Part shown: one piece after another, positions 45,583 to 54,173 of the stretch
Layout: the number at the start of each line of letters is the position of its first letter
How positions within the stretch are numbered: the first letter of the stretch is position 1
Source of the DNA: Bacteroidota bacterium
GTDB taxonomy: Bacteria; Bacteroidota; Bacteroidia; Chitinophagales; Chitinophagaceae
Length of the DNA: 64,000 nucleotides
Assembly (NCBI GenBank): GCA_018970395.1
Contig: JAGWWM010000010.1
Span: 1 to 64,000, forward strand
Direction of reading: 5' to 3'
Notes under the pieces: model-generated
Databases searched by the model: none
Seen by the model: the letters and a program-made list of their open reading frames with translations, nothing else
Told to the model about the DNA's origin: nothing
Position numbers and translations under genes: made by a program

Positions 45583-47286
45583 CTACAATTCATCTTTTAG
45601 GATCTCCTCCTCCTCCCAATCAATCGGATGATACGCCTTCTTTATTTTATCATCAAGAATTATGTTTTGTCCAGGCGGCAATGCAATGATTACCTCCATT
45701 CGCTGCCCGCGAAATCTACTTTGCTTATCAATGCCGATACCGCTTCCCAGCAGCAACGAACTGTCTTTTAGCGCAACTTTAAAAGTAATTTTCTCAGCTC
45801 TGGAAAGTGCTTCTTTTTTATTGGCACCTCGACTATATTTCAAAAGCTTTATGTTGATCTGATCATTATCGCTCTTCACCACTTTAATATCCACATTGTT
45901 GTAAAAAAGACTGTCATCGGTAATATCAAATCCGGATTCATCCAGATGAATCCAGTCGTATGCATCACTGTACTCAATGGGTGGCTCGATGAGATCAACG
46001 ACTAATGTTGACGAATCATTAGCCGGTTTTTGCAGCGTAGTGGACACGACCGCCTCCGACTGCCAGTCTCTTCCAACAGTAGCAATCAATATAAACAATG
46101 AAATCCAGCCCAGTAACCATAATAAGCCGAAACTGAGCGACAGGTATTTGTTGGGCTTTGCGCCGACGATGCGGCGAATCAACCAGACAACCATTCCTAA
46201 CATAGGGGTAATGAGAAACAAAACTATCGTTCCCCATAATGCCCATTGCTGTAAGGAACTACTCAGCAAAAAATCATGCAACGGGAATGTTACAATTGCT
46301 GCAAGCGTCAGCGCACCGGCCGTTACCATTCCTGCAAATGCAACAATACTTGCTACAAAGATTAAAAAGATTTTAAGTAGTGTCAACAACAAGCTTACAA
46401 AAGTTGTTCGGGTCGCTTTTACTGTCGGAGATACATTTGTTTTCAATTGATTCAACTCTTCTTTTACCGTATTTTTAATACTGTTAACATCAATTTTTTC
46501 TCCTTTCATTTGCATTTTTTCGGAGGTTGTTCCTGCATAAGGCACTACCACCCATAAAATAATATAGGTTACAAAAAATGCAGTGCCCAATCCGCCGCCT
46601 ATAATGAGATAAGGAATAAGATTGATGGTGAGTCCCGACAAAATGGGAAGCAAAAATATAAGTCGCGGAATCCAAACCGGAATGTTGAAATAGGCCGCTA
46701 ATCCTGCTGCAACACCACCCAATACTTTTTTGTCGCGATCTCGGAAAAATTTCTTGCGGATATTTTGCTCCAAGGCTTTTTTAGGAAGCACTATCCATAG
46801 AATAATATAGAGGATAAATCCGGCCCCGCCACCCAATACAAAAAGTACAAACAACACCCGTATAACAACGGGATCAATATTAAGCGCATGGGCAATACCA
46901 CTACATACGCCGCCGACAACTTTGTCGTTGATATTTCTAAATAAACTCCAACGTGGCGCATCTGTTTTTTCCTGGGCTGATTGCGCCGGTTCTGGTTGCT
47001 TGTTATGATTATCTGATTCCTCCAGCTGGATAAAATCCTCAACCCTCCCCATTATTTTTATGGTGTCTGTCATTTTTTGATCTGTAATACAAGGACTTCC
47101 CTTTTTGATTTCCTGATCAAGCAATTCGGCTATTCTGTTTTCTATATCATTAATAATTTCTTCTTTCCCTTCTTCGTCTTTAAAATGTACACGAAGCGAC
47201 TCAATGTACAATTTCAAATTCTCAAAAGCGGATTCTTCCATTGGAATAATGCGACCGCTAAGATTGATGTTGATGACCTTATGCAT
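45583..47286 (-). CDS. Membrane protein with two PspC domains
   Basis: 567 residues. The N-terminal ~100 residues are soluble (MHKVININLSGRIIPMEE, a helical region with acidic residues), then two PspC domains: NDKVVGGVCSGIAHALNIDPVVIRVLFVL and DKKVLGGVAAGLAAYFNIPVWIPRLIFLL, each with a following membrane helix. Three or four more helices and a C-terminal extracytoplasmic beta domain (VDLIEPPIEYSDAYDWIHLDESGF...) follow. PspC proteins sense envelope stress. It is preceded by a PadR regulator after 26 bp, probably one operon. Confidence 0.83.
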   Translation of the reverse strand: MHKVININLSGRIIPMEESAFENLKLYIESLRVHFKDEEGKEEIINDIENRIAELLDQEIKKGSPCITDQKMTDTIKIMGRVEDFIQLEESDNHNKQPEPAQSAQEKTDAPRWSLFRNINDKVVGGVCSGIAHALNIDPVVIRVLFVLFVLGGGAGFILYIILWIVLPKKALEQNIRKKFFRDRDKKVLGGVAAGLAAYFNIPVWIPRLIFLLPILSGLTINLIPYLIIGGGLGTAFFVTYIILWVVVPYAGTTSEKMQMKGEKIDVNSIKNTVKEELNQLKTNVSPTVKATRTTFVSLLLTLLKIFLIFVASIVAFAGMVTAGALTLAAIVTFPLHDFLLSSSLQQWALWGTIVLFLITPMLGMVVWLIRRIVGAKPNKYLSLSFGLLWLLGWISLFILIATVGRDWQSEAVVSTTLQKPANDSSTLVVDLIEPPIEYSDAYDWIHLDESGFDITDDSLFYNNVDIKVVKSDNDQINIKLLKYSRGANKKEALSRAEKITFKVALKDSSLLLGSGIGIDKQSRFRGQRMEVIIALPPGQNIILDDKIKKAYHPIDWEEEEILKDEL

Positions 47287-47311
47287 AAGAATTTTTTTAA
47301 CCGAATTATGA

Positions 47312-47650
47312 TTAGGGTTGATGTGTTTCGCGGGTTACCAGTTCCACCGAAGCCACCATTTCGTTCCAGGTTTTTTGTAGTTCACTATAAAAAATCTGTC
47401 CTGCTTCTGTCAGAGAGAAATACTTGCGGGGAGGCCCTCCGGTACTTTCCACCCAACGATAACTCAGCAATCCGGCGTTTTTAAGTCGGGTGAGCAAGGG
47501 ATAGAGAGTTCCTTCCAGCAGGGGGATACGACCTTTTCTCATTTCCTCAATGATATCACTCGGATAGGCTTCACCCCTTTTAATGATGGAAAGAATACAA
47601 AATTCCAGCACCCCCTTTCTCAACTGACTCTGCGTATTGTCAATATTCAT
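47312..47650 (-). CDS. PadR family transcriptional regulator
   Basis: 112 residues from ATG 47650 (MNIDNTQSQLRKGVLEFCIL); an upstream Met would be unusual. Winged helix with LRKGVLEFCILSIIKRGEAYPSDIIEEM, the wing LLEGTLYPLLTRLKNAGLLSYRW and GPPRKYFSLTEAG. Such PadR genes in front of PspC membrane proteins are common in Bacteroidota and probably control them. Confidence 0.92.
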   Translation of the reverse strand: MNIDNTQSQLRKGVLEFCILSIIKRGEAYPSDIIEEMRKGRIPLLEGTLYPLLTRLKNAGLLSYRWVESTGGPPRKYFSLTEAGQIFYSELQKTWNEMVASVELVTRETHQP

Positions 47651-47766
47651 ACAATGCGGGTTTAAAATCAATGATTTAATGCAAATCTATGTCAAAACAA
47701 GGTAATATGCAATACATAGTAGTAAATTATTTTTTACCCCCGTCATAAACAGGGGTAAATATGGTA

Positions 47767-48312
47767 TCAGCTCCAGTACTGAAGGATCTCTTCCGTATGA
47801 TTTTTGGTATCGGGCTGCAGGAGAATATGTTCTATGATGCCTTTTTCATTGATAAGAAAAGTGGTGCGATGGATGCCATCAAAAACCTTTCCCATGAATT
47901 GCTTTTTGCCCCACACATCGTATTGTTTGATGACTGTTTTGGATTCGTCGGAGAGGAGACGGAAGGGCAGTTCATATTTTTCGATGAATTTTTGGTGTTT
48001 TTGTTCACTGTCGGCACTCACACCGAGAATTTCAATTCCTTTCTTCTTCAGCATCGCGAAATTGTCGCGCAGGCCGCAGGCCTGCGCTGTACATCCTGGG
48101 GTATCATCTTTCGGATAAAAATACAGCACGAGCCGTTTACCCTTATAATCCTTTAAAGAAACAGCTTTTCCATCCTGGTCCAACCCCGAAAAAGATGGAG
48201 CAGCATCTCCCGTCTTTAAGGCACAAACATGTTTTTTAAACGCTGTCTTGGTTTCTTTTTTCGCCGCTACTGCTTTTTTTGCAGGGGCGCTTACTTTTTT
48301 CTTTGTTGCCAT
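47767..48312 (-). CDS. bcp: Thioredoxin-dependent thiol peroxidase (Bcp/PrxQ) with basic tail
   Basis: 181 residues from ATG 48312 (MATKKKVSAP). The catalytic core has the peroxidatic Cys and a resolving Cys five residues on, DDTPGCTAQACGLRD, with FYPKDDTPGC before and the peroxiredoxin ending FLINEKGIIEHIL. Reduces hydroperoxides using thioredoxin. The first ~28 residues are a Lys/Ala-rich segment (KKVSAPAKKAVAAKKETK) not part of the enzyme fold; ordinary Bcp begins about where LKTGDAAPSF starts. It may bind nucleic acid or be a linker. Confidence 0.9.
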   Translation of the reverse strand: MATKKKVSAPAKKAVAAKKETKTAFKKHVCALKTGDAAPSFSGLDQDGKAVSLKDYKGKRLVLYFYPKDDTPGCTAQACGLRDNFAMLKKKGIEILGVSADSEQKHQKFIEKYELPFRLLSDESKTVIKQYDVWGKKQFMGKVFDGIHRTTFLINEKGIIEHILLQPDTKNHTEEILQYWS

Positions 48313-48390
48313 AGTTAAGAATAAACATACAAATTTAGCAAAGGTTGTATTCAGAAGAATGACAGTATTTTTACAATTCAACACTCAGTC

Positions 48391-50490
48391 ATGTATCAGC
48401 CGGATGTAACCAAAAGATTACAAGCATTAACACAACAAGTGTTGGGCCAATTACTTTCCGGCACACCTGTTTCTGCGCTTGGAGTGGAAGATTTGCGAAG
48501 TATCCTTCGTTTTCACGAATACCGCTATTACCTCCTCAACGATCCGCTCATCAGCGATGCTGAATATGATCAGCTGTATAATGACCTGGTTCGTCTTGAA
48601 AAAGAAAATCCCGAATTAATCACCCCCGATTCACCGACACAGCGCGTTGCCAAAGGACTGGGCAATGATTTTCAAAAAGTGCAACACCTGGTGCCGATGC
48701 TGAGTCTGGAAAATTCTTATAATGAAGACGATTTACGTGATTGGGATAGAAAAGCTAAAGAAGCTACAGGTCTAACATCAGTCGTGTATTGCGTAGAGCC
48801 GAAATTCGACGGCGCAGGTATTTCGCTCATCTATGAAAACGACCGGCTGGTGCGGGCTGCTACTCGCGGAGATGGAACCGAAGGAGAAGATATTACTACC
48901 AATATCAGACAGATTCATTCGATTCCGCTTTCTGCTGCTTTCGGTGAAATGGGGATAAGGCAAATTGAAATCAGAGGAGAAGTGTTGATGACCAAAGAAA
49001 AATTTATCGCCTTCAATCAAAAACTGGCTGAAGAAAATCTGCCGCCACTCGCGAATCCGCGCAATGCGGCAAGCGGTACACTTCGACTGAAAGATCCGAA
49101 AGAAGTAGCCAAAAGAAATCTGGAAGCCTTTGTCTATCATATTGGCTATTTGAATACGGAAGAAAACAACAAAGCGCCACTCTCACACAGCGCTGCGCTT
49201 GAAATGTTATGGCTGCTCGGTTTTCGTAGTCCGGAAAAAGAGAAGAAAGTGTTTAATGGCATTGAAGGCGTTATCCAATACTGTCTCGAATTTGAAGCTA
49301 AAAGAGATACGTTGCCCTATGAAATTGACGGCATGGTGATTAAGGTAAACGATCTTGTTTTGCAGGAAAAAATGGGAATGACTACGCATCATCCGCGCTG
49401 GGCGATTGCGTATAAATTCAAAGCCAGACAAGCCACTTCTTCTTTGCGCTCTGTTGAGTTTCAGGTAGGCAGAACGGGTGCCGTAACGCCGGTTGCCAAA
49501 ATCGATCCGGTGCCCATTGGGGGCGTTACCGTATCAAGTATCTCTTTACACAATGAAGATTTTATTCGGGAAAAAAATTTGCTGATCGGCGATCGGGTAT
49601 TGGTGGAAAGAGCGGGCGATGTGATTCCCTACATCGTGAAATCTTTTCCGGAATTGAGAACAGGAAGCGAAAATAAAATTGTGTTTCCCACTGCTTGTCC
49701 GGTCTGCAACGACCCTCTCTATAAATCAGCGGAAGAAGCGGTATGGCGTTGTGTGAATATTAATTGCAAGGCACAGGTAATTGAACGCATCATCCACTTC
49801 AACAGCAAAGATGCGATGGATATTCGGGGGTTGGGAGAATCACACGTGCAGAAATTCAATGCGCTTGGTTTTTTAAATGATATTCCTTCCATTTATCAAT
49901 TGCCATACGATACAATTGCAGAACTTGACGGATATGGAAAAAAAAGTGTGGACAATTTGAAACTCGCAATAGAAGCCTCTAAATCACAGCCCCTCTATCG
50001 GTTGATTTATGCAATGGGAATTCGTTTTGTGGGAGAAGCCACCTCCAAAACGCTGGCGCATTCCGTCAATCATATTTTGGAATTAAAAGAAAAAACAGAA
50101 GAAGAACTGATGCAGCTGGAAGATATAGGTCCGAAAGTGGCGGCGTCTATTCGTTCTTTTTTCGGCATTGAAGATAATATCAATATGCTGAAAGCGCTGG
50201 AAGCGCAGGGGGTATGTCTGGAAAACAAACAAAAGGAAAAACCCAAGGACGGTAATCTTACGGGACTCAGTTTTCTTTTTACGGGTACCCTGCCTACGTT
50301 AAAACGAAATGATGCAGAAGCGATGGTGGAAGCGCAGGGGGGAAAAATTTTGGGCTCAGTCAGCACCAAACTGAATTATTTAGTCGTAGGAGAAGACGCC
50401 GGCAGCAAGTTGGAAAAAGCAAAGAAACTCCCTACCATAAAAATCATCAGCGAAGCGGAATTTTTGAAGCTGATTGCGCCAGAGTCATGA
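48391..50490 (+). CDS. ligA: NAD-dependent DNA ligase
   Basis: 699 residues. Adenylation domain with active-site Lys near 138 (CVEPKFDGAGISLIY; KxDG), RATRGDGTEGEDIT, IEIRGEVLM, EIDGMVIKV; OB fold; a four-Cys zinc finger (CPVC ... CVNINCKAQ) near 437-460; HhH repeats (ALGFLNDIPSIYQLPY); and a C-terminal BRCT domain (TGTLPTLKRNDAEAMVEAQGGK). Seals nicks in replication and repair. Complete and typical. Confidence 0.97.
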   Translation: MYQPDVTKRLQALTQQVLGQLLSGTPVSALGVEDLRSILRFHEYRYYLLNDPLISDAEYDQLYNDLVRLEKENPELITPDSPTQRVAKGLGNDFQKVQHLVPMLSLENSYNEDDLRDWDRKAKEATGLTSVVYCVEPKFDGAGISLIYENDRLVRAATRGDGTEGEDITTNIRQIHSIPLSAAFGEMGIRQIEIRGEVLMTKEKFIAFNQKLAEENLPPLANPRNAASGTLRLKDPKEVAKRNLEAFVYHIGYLNTEENNKAPLSHSAALEMLWLLGFRSPEKEKKVFNGIEGVIQYCLEFEAKRDTLPYEIDGMVIKVNDLVLQEKMGMTTHHPRWAIAYKFKARQATSSLRSVEFQVGRTGAVTPVAKIDPVPIGGVTVSSISLHNEDFIREKNLLIGDRVLVERAGDVIPYIVKSFPELRTGSENKIVFPTACPVCNDPLYKSAEEAVWRCVNINCKAQVIERIIHFNSKDAMDIRGLGESHVQKFNALGFLNDIPSIYQLPYDTIAELDGYGKKSVDNLKLAIEASKSQPLYRLIYAMGIRFVGEATSKTLAHSVNHILELKEKTEEELMQLEDIGPKVAASIRSFFGIEDNINMLKALEAQGVCLENKQKEKPKDGNLTGLSFLFTGTLPTLKRNDAEAMVEAQGGKILGSVSTKLNYLVVGEDAGSKLEKAKKLPTIKIISEAEFLKLIAPES

Positions 50491-50543
50491 TTGTCTGAAT
50501 CAGGGTTTAAGGATTGTCATCATGCTCGACCGCTTCCACCTTG

Positions 50544-50590
50544 TTTTATCATGATTAAATAAAGTATGGGTTTGTTTTATCATGATAAAA
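50544..50590 (+). promoter_or_regulatory. Paired palindromes in front of the DUF4143 ATPase gene
   Basis: Two copies of the same palindrome: TTTTATCATGATTAAA (50544-50559, imperfect) and TTTTATCATGATAAAA (50575-50590, perfect 16 bp), centres 31 bp apart. The second fills the spacer between a TTTG box and the -7 box of the predicted promoter. Candidate autoregulatory operator. Confidence 0.6.
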
Positions 50591-50601
50591 AGCTACCTTT
50601 A
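50571..50601 (+). promoter_or_regulatory. Promoter of the DUF4143 ATPase gene
   Basis: TTTG (50571-50574), 19-nt spacer, TACCTTTA (50594-50601; last base differs from TAnnTTTG). The gene starts at 50622, about 14 nt after the expected start site. Confidence 0.5.
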
Positions 50602-50621
50602 TATTCTCTAATCACCGATTT

Positions 50622-51761
50622 ATGCATTTTCAAAGAAAACAAAAATTTGTTGCCAACGACGGGAACAGCATCTTTTTTTGGGGGCCGAGACAAACAGGAA
50701 AAAGTACACTGCTCAAAGCATTATTTCCGGATGCTTTATGGTTTGATTTACTATTATCCGACGTTTATAATCGGTTAATTACAAACCCCTCCTATTTAAG
50801 GGAGGTCATCCTTGCTCAAAATCCTACAACCGTAGTAATTGATGAAATTCAGCGAATCCCTGTCTTATTAAATGAAATACACTGGCTGATTGTAAACCAC
50901 CAAATTCAATTTATTTTAAGTGGCTCGAGCCCTAGAAAGATCATTCGTTCGGGTGAAAATTTATTAGGGGGAAGGGCTTTACGTTATGAACTTTTCCCGC
51001 TGACAAGTAGTGAAATTTCAGATTTTGATCTGCTGAAAGCACTGAATTACGGGTTATTGCCGAGACATTATTTATCGGCAAAACCTGACAAGATGATTGC
51101 CGCCTATATCGACAGTTATCTTAAAGATGAGATTATTGCGGAAGCTAAAATCAGAAAAGTGGATGTGTTTGCCCGTTTTCTTGAAGCAGCCGCATTCAGC
51201 AATGGGGAAATAGTGAATTATGTCAATATAGCGACCGATTGCGGCGTTTCTGCTACAACGATTAAAGAATATTTTCAGATTCTGGAAGACACCTTGATCG
51301 GAAGATTTATTCCCTCATATCAGCAAAAACCAAAGCGACGTGTCATCAAAACACCCAAATTTTATTTTTTTGATATTGGCATTACGAATCATTTACTAAA
51401 GAGAGGGAAAATTGAATACGGAACAGAATTATTTGGCAATGCTTTTGAGTCATTCATCTTTCAAGAATTAATAGCACATAGTCATTATTCCGGATTACAA
51501 TATCCAATCGCTTACTGGAGAACCGCATCACAAATGGAAGTAGATTTTATACTAGGTCGTCATGAAATCGCAATTGAAGTTAAATCATCCAACAAAATTT
51601 CTACTCGTCATCTTGGTGGATTAAAGGCTTTTATGGATGAATATGAAGTTAAGAAAGCAATCGTCGTATGCACGGAACCATTACCCAGAATTGTTGGAAA
51701 TATTCAAGTATTACCATGGAAAGTCTTCCTGGAAAAATTATGGAATGGTGCGTTTATTTAA
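50622..51761 (+). CDS. AAA_14/DUF4143 ATPase
   Basis: 379 residues, no signal. Walker A FWGPRQTGKSTLLKAL, Walker B TTVVIDEIQRIPVLL, sensor-like FILSGSSPRKI, the ELFPLTSSEIS segment, then the DUF4143 domain (YIDSYLKDEIIAEAKIRKVDVFARFLEAAAFSNGEIVNY) and a C-terminal nuclease-like core QMEVDFIL...HEIAIEVKSS (D...E-x-K). The family is widespread in Bacteroidota and archaea with no proven function; DNA binding and a mobile or defence role have been proposed in general terms only. The promoter carries paired palindromes that suggest autoregulation. Confidence 0.85.
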   Translation: MHFQRKQKFVANDGNSIFFWGPRQTGKSTLLKALFPDALWFDLLLSDVYNRLITNPSYLREVILAQNPTTVVIDEIQRIPVLLNEIHWLIVNHQIQFILSGSSPRKIIRSGENLLGGRALRYELFPLTSSEISDFDLLKALNYGLLPRHYLSAKPDKMIAAYIDSYLKDEIIAEAKIRKVDVFARFLEAAAFSNGEIVNYVNIATDCGVSATTIKEYFQILEDTLIGRFIPSYQQKPKRRVIKTPKFYFFDIGITNHLLKRGKIEYGTELFGNAFESFIFQELIAHSHYSGLQYPIAYWRTASQMEVDFILGRHEIAIEVKSSNKISTRHLGGLKAFMDEYEVKKAIVVCTEPLPRIVGNIQVLPWKVFLEKLWNGAFI

Positions 51762-51821
51762 ACATGAAGGTTTGCTAATTAGCAAATTACATTGCATAAT
51801 AAACAGCATTTCCTGAAAAAC

Positions 51822-51849
51822 GTAGAGACACACGATTGTGCATCTCTAC
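51822..51849. repeat. GTAGAGAC-type palindromic element
   Basis: GTAGAGA...TCTCTAC arms enclosing ACACGATTGTG; 28 bp. The same core, agagacgcacaatcgtgcgtct, forms the terminator at 62520-62545. This is a dispersed palindrome type seen in many genomes of this phylum and in cyanobacteria. Confidence 0.55.
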
Positions 51850-51864
51850 AAAAAAATATAAATT

Positions 51865-51900
51865 CTCAATATATTGAGTAAATTTGCTCAACATATTGAG
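51865..51900 (+). promoter_or_regulatory. Second pair of palindromes with ATPase-operator geometry
   Basis: CTCAATATATTGAG (51865-51878, perfect) and CTCAACATATTGAG (51887-51900, one mismatched pair), centres 22 bp apart. TTTG (51883-51886) abuts the second copy and TAATTTTA lies 19 bp further (51906-51913), the same arrangement as in front of the ATPase gene but with another palindrome sequence. Confidence 0.5.
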
Positions 51901-51912
51901 TAAGTTAATTTT

Positions 51913-52008
51913 ATGTTTGAAAGGTCTCATTTACAAGAAGTTATTGATCATTCCGAATTAAAATGGCAGGAGTTTTTGCAAATGAATCCGGAGATATTAT
52001 TTGAATGA
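51913..52008 (+). pseudogene. Possible 5' remnant of a second ATPase gene
   Basis: A 31-codon frame, MFERSHLQEVIDHSELK... ending NPEILFE then TGA. The start resembles the N-terminus of AAA_14/DUF4143 ATPases (M-x-x-R followed by amphipathic helix), but no Walker A follows in any frame. It lies directly behind the second palindrome pair. A truncated relic is the best guess; a real short peptide cannot be excluded. Confidence 0.3.
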
Positions 52009-52110
52009 ACTAAGTTGAATATTGTCAATACCCAAATTTTTTCTTCAGAACTATTGCTGACCCGATCGCTCCGCGCGCTCTGCCTTGGCAGCGCCACACA
52101 TTTTGGTAGC

Positions 52111-52137
52111 GTCATCCTGAGCGTAAGCGAAGGATCT
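52111..52137. repeat. Dispersed gtcatcctgagcg element
   Basis: gtcatcctgagcg followed by taagcgaaggatct. Short intergenic segments of this form recur widely in Bacteroidota genomes from what I know; only one copy is in this window. Confidence 0.4.
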
Positions 52138-52374
52138 CGTCTATAAGGCAAAAATCAAAAGGCAAAACCAAAAAGTTTTAATTGCTTTTGACCTTTGACT
52201 TTTGAGTTCTTCTTGAGATGTTCCCGATTCTCGGGATAAATTCGCTATTGCTCAACATGACGTCCCTTGCGAGCTTTGCCTCTTTGCAGCTTTGCGTGAA
52301 ATAATCAATCATCAAAAGAGTTAATTCATATTTTAAAGGGCTTCACATTTCAATTTTCCCCGGACAGCAATGCT

Positions 52375-52935
52375 TCAGAACTGATACCCGATTTTAGTTT
52401 GAAAATCAAGCGGCATGCCTGTTGTTAAATACCAGGCAATCCCTTCTCCAATATTGGCATAAAACTCACCTTCAACTCCAGAATTAAATCTGTAAACGGG
52501 AGGCGTTAGAAAGCGAAATCCAAACATTGGCTCTATGGTAATCTGGTTGCGAAGTAAAAATTTATATCCGCACCCTACTCCTAATCCAAAAGTGGACCAT
52601 CTCTTATTTTTTAACGCGCCATTATAGGCTTCAAAATCATAGGTCGAAAGATTGCCGTAAATCAATTTTGCCTGACCAAAAAAACCTTCCTTATTTCCAT
52701 ATCTTCTCCCATAAATTCTCATAAAGGGCTCGATGACAGGTCCCTTCCAAATCATCATATAATAATTCAAATTCGCTCCGTATGAAGCGTTGGTCTTTAT
52801 CGGTCGCTCGTATTGAAGTCTGAGTTTATAATTTATTACCCCAAACATGCCGGAAACGTGTCCCTTAAAAGACTGAGATTTTACAGCAAAACCGGCAACG
52901 GTAATGAACAGTAGGATTAAAAATGTTTTTTTCAT
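52375..52935 (-). CDS. Small outer-membrane beta-barrel protein
   Basis: 186 residues with a signal peptide ending AVKSQ. Alternating strands (YKLRLQYERPI, YGANLNYYMMIW, FFGQAKLIYGNL, FGLGVGCGYKFLL, IEPMFGFRFL) and a final DFQTKIGYQF with terminal Phe suggest an eight-strand barrel of about DUF3575/OmpW size. Function unknown. Stands alone. Confidence 0.68.
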   Translation of the reverse strand: MKKTFLILLFITVAGFAVKSQSFKGHVSGMFGVINYKLRLQYERPIKTNASYGANLNYYMMIWKGPVIEPFMRIYGRRYGNKEGFFGQAKLIYGNLSTYDFEAYNGALKNKRWSTFGLGVGCGYKFLLRNQITIEPMFGFRFLTPPVYRFNSGVEGEFYANIGEGIAWYLTTGMPLDFQTKIGYQF

Positions 52936-53078
52936 ATAGCTTTGTCTTGATTGTTTTCCTCATAAAGCTACAAATGAAAGAGCGATTTCCAAACCATTAC
53001 GGTTGCCCGACAACCCGACAACCGTTTCTTCCAACCCACAACTTCCTTACTTTTGCGGCATAATAAACCCTTGCCAAA

Positions 53079-54164
53079 ATGAAGTCAACCCCCTTCTTGC
53101 ACAAACATATTGCGCTCCATGCGAAAATGGCGGAGTTCGCCGGATACAATATGCCCATCTCTTACAGCGGCATCAACGATGAACATGCTGCCGTTCGCAA
53201 CAGTGTGGGCGTATTTGATGTAAGTCACATGGGTGAGTTTATTTTAAAAGGAGAACATGCGCTTGATTTGATTCAGCGCGTTACTTCCAATGATGCCACC
53301 AAACTTTCCAATGGTAAAGCCCAATACAGTTGTATGACCAACAACAATGGGGGTATTGTGGATGACTTACTGGTGTACTGCATCGAAAAAGAGAAAGTGT
53401 ATATGCTGGTGGTAAACGCTTCCAATATTGAAAAAGACTGGAACTGGATCCAACAACACAATACCCAAGGCGTTGAAATGCATAATATTAGCGACAAAAC
53501 CTGTCTGCTCGCAGTACAGGGCCCCAATGCCGTGAAAATGCTGCAACCGCTCACCGATCTTGATATTCTTAATCTTCCCTATTATCATTTTGTAAAAGGA
53601 AAATTTGCAGGGGTAGAAAATGTTTTAATCAGCGCAACAGGATACACGGGTGCGGGTGGCGTGGAAATATATTTTGAAGACAGTGCAGATGCTGCCAATA
53701 TCATCTGGGACACTATTTTCCAAACCGGAGCTCCCTATAATATCAAATCGGTTGGACTCGGTGCGCGCGATACCTTACGACTCGAAAAAGCTTTTTGTCT
53801 GTACGGTAATGATATCAACGATAAAACGTCTCCTTTGGAAGCAGGATTAGGATGGATCACCAAATTCTCCAAAGACTTTACCGCTAAATCCATTTTAGAA
53901 GCACAAAAAACAAAAGGTGTTGAACGAAAGCTGGTCGGATTTGAAATGATCGAGCGCGGCATTCCCCGCCACGATTATCAAATTAAAGATGCTGCCGGCA
54001 ATAATATTGGCATTGTTACCAGCGGTACCCAATCTCCCTCGTTGCAAAAAGCTATTGGTTTGGGTTATGTGCAGACAGCCTTTTCCGCTTTTGATACTGA
54101 AATCTATATCGAAATCCGCAATCAGCCGGTAAAAGCGAAAGTAGTGAGAACTCCGTTTGTGTAA
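53079..54164 (+). CDS. gcvT: Glycine cleavage system aminomethyltransferase (T protein)
   Basis: 361 residues. GcvT motifs: [88 protein letters not shown], and [11 protein letters not shown]. Moves the aminomethyl carbon from the H protein to tetrahydrofolate. gcvP and gcvH are not in the window. comB begins 9 bp after its stop. Confidence 0.95.
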   Translation: MKSTPFLHKHIALHAKMAEFAGYNMPISYSGINDEHAAVRNSVGVFDVSHMGEFILKGEHALDLIQRVTSNDATKLSNGKAQYSCMTNNNGGIVDDLLVYCIEKEKVYMLVVNASNIEKDWNWIQQHNTQGVEMHNISDKTCLLAVQGPNAVKMLQPLTDLDILNLPYYHFVKGKFAGVENVLISATGYTGAGGVEIYFEDSADAANIIWDTIFQTGAPYNIKSVGLGARDTLRLEKAFCLYGNDINDKTSPLEAGLGWITKFSKDFTAKSILEAQKTKGVERKLVGFEMIERGIPRHDYQIKDAAGNNIGIVTSGTQSPSLQKAIGLGYVQTAFSAFDTEIYIEIRNQPVKAKVVRTPFV

Positions 54165-54173
54165 TTTTGTCCT

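Larger units (their letters stand above)
51762..52374. other. 613-bp non-coding gap rich in dispersed repeats
   Basis: Holds a GTAGAGAC-type hairpin (51822-51849), paired palindromes CTCAA-TATA-TTGAG (51865-51900) before a 31-codon frame, a Bacteroidota-typical intergenic segment (gtcatcctgagcg...gaaggatct, 52111-52137), CTGCC-TT-GGCAG near 52079, a T/A-rich low-complexity stretch shared with 16.9 kb, and hairpin TCCCGA-TTC-TCGGGA (52222-52236). No gene of normal size. Confidence 0.7.
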
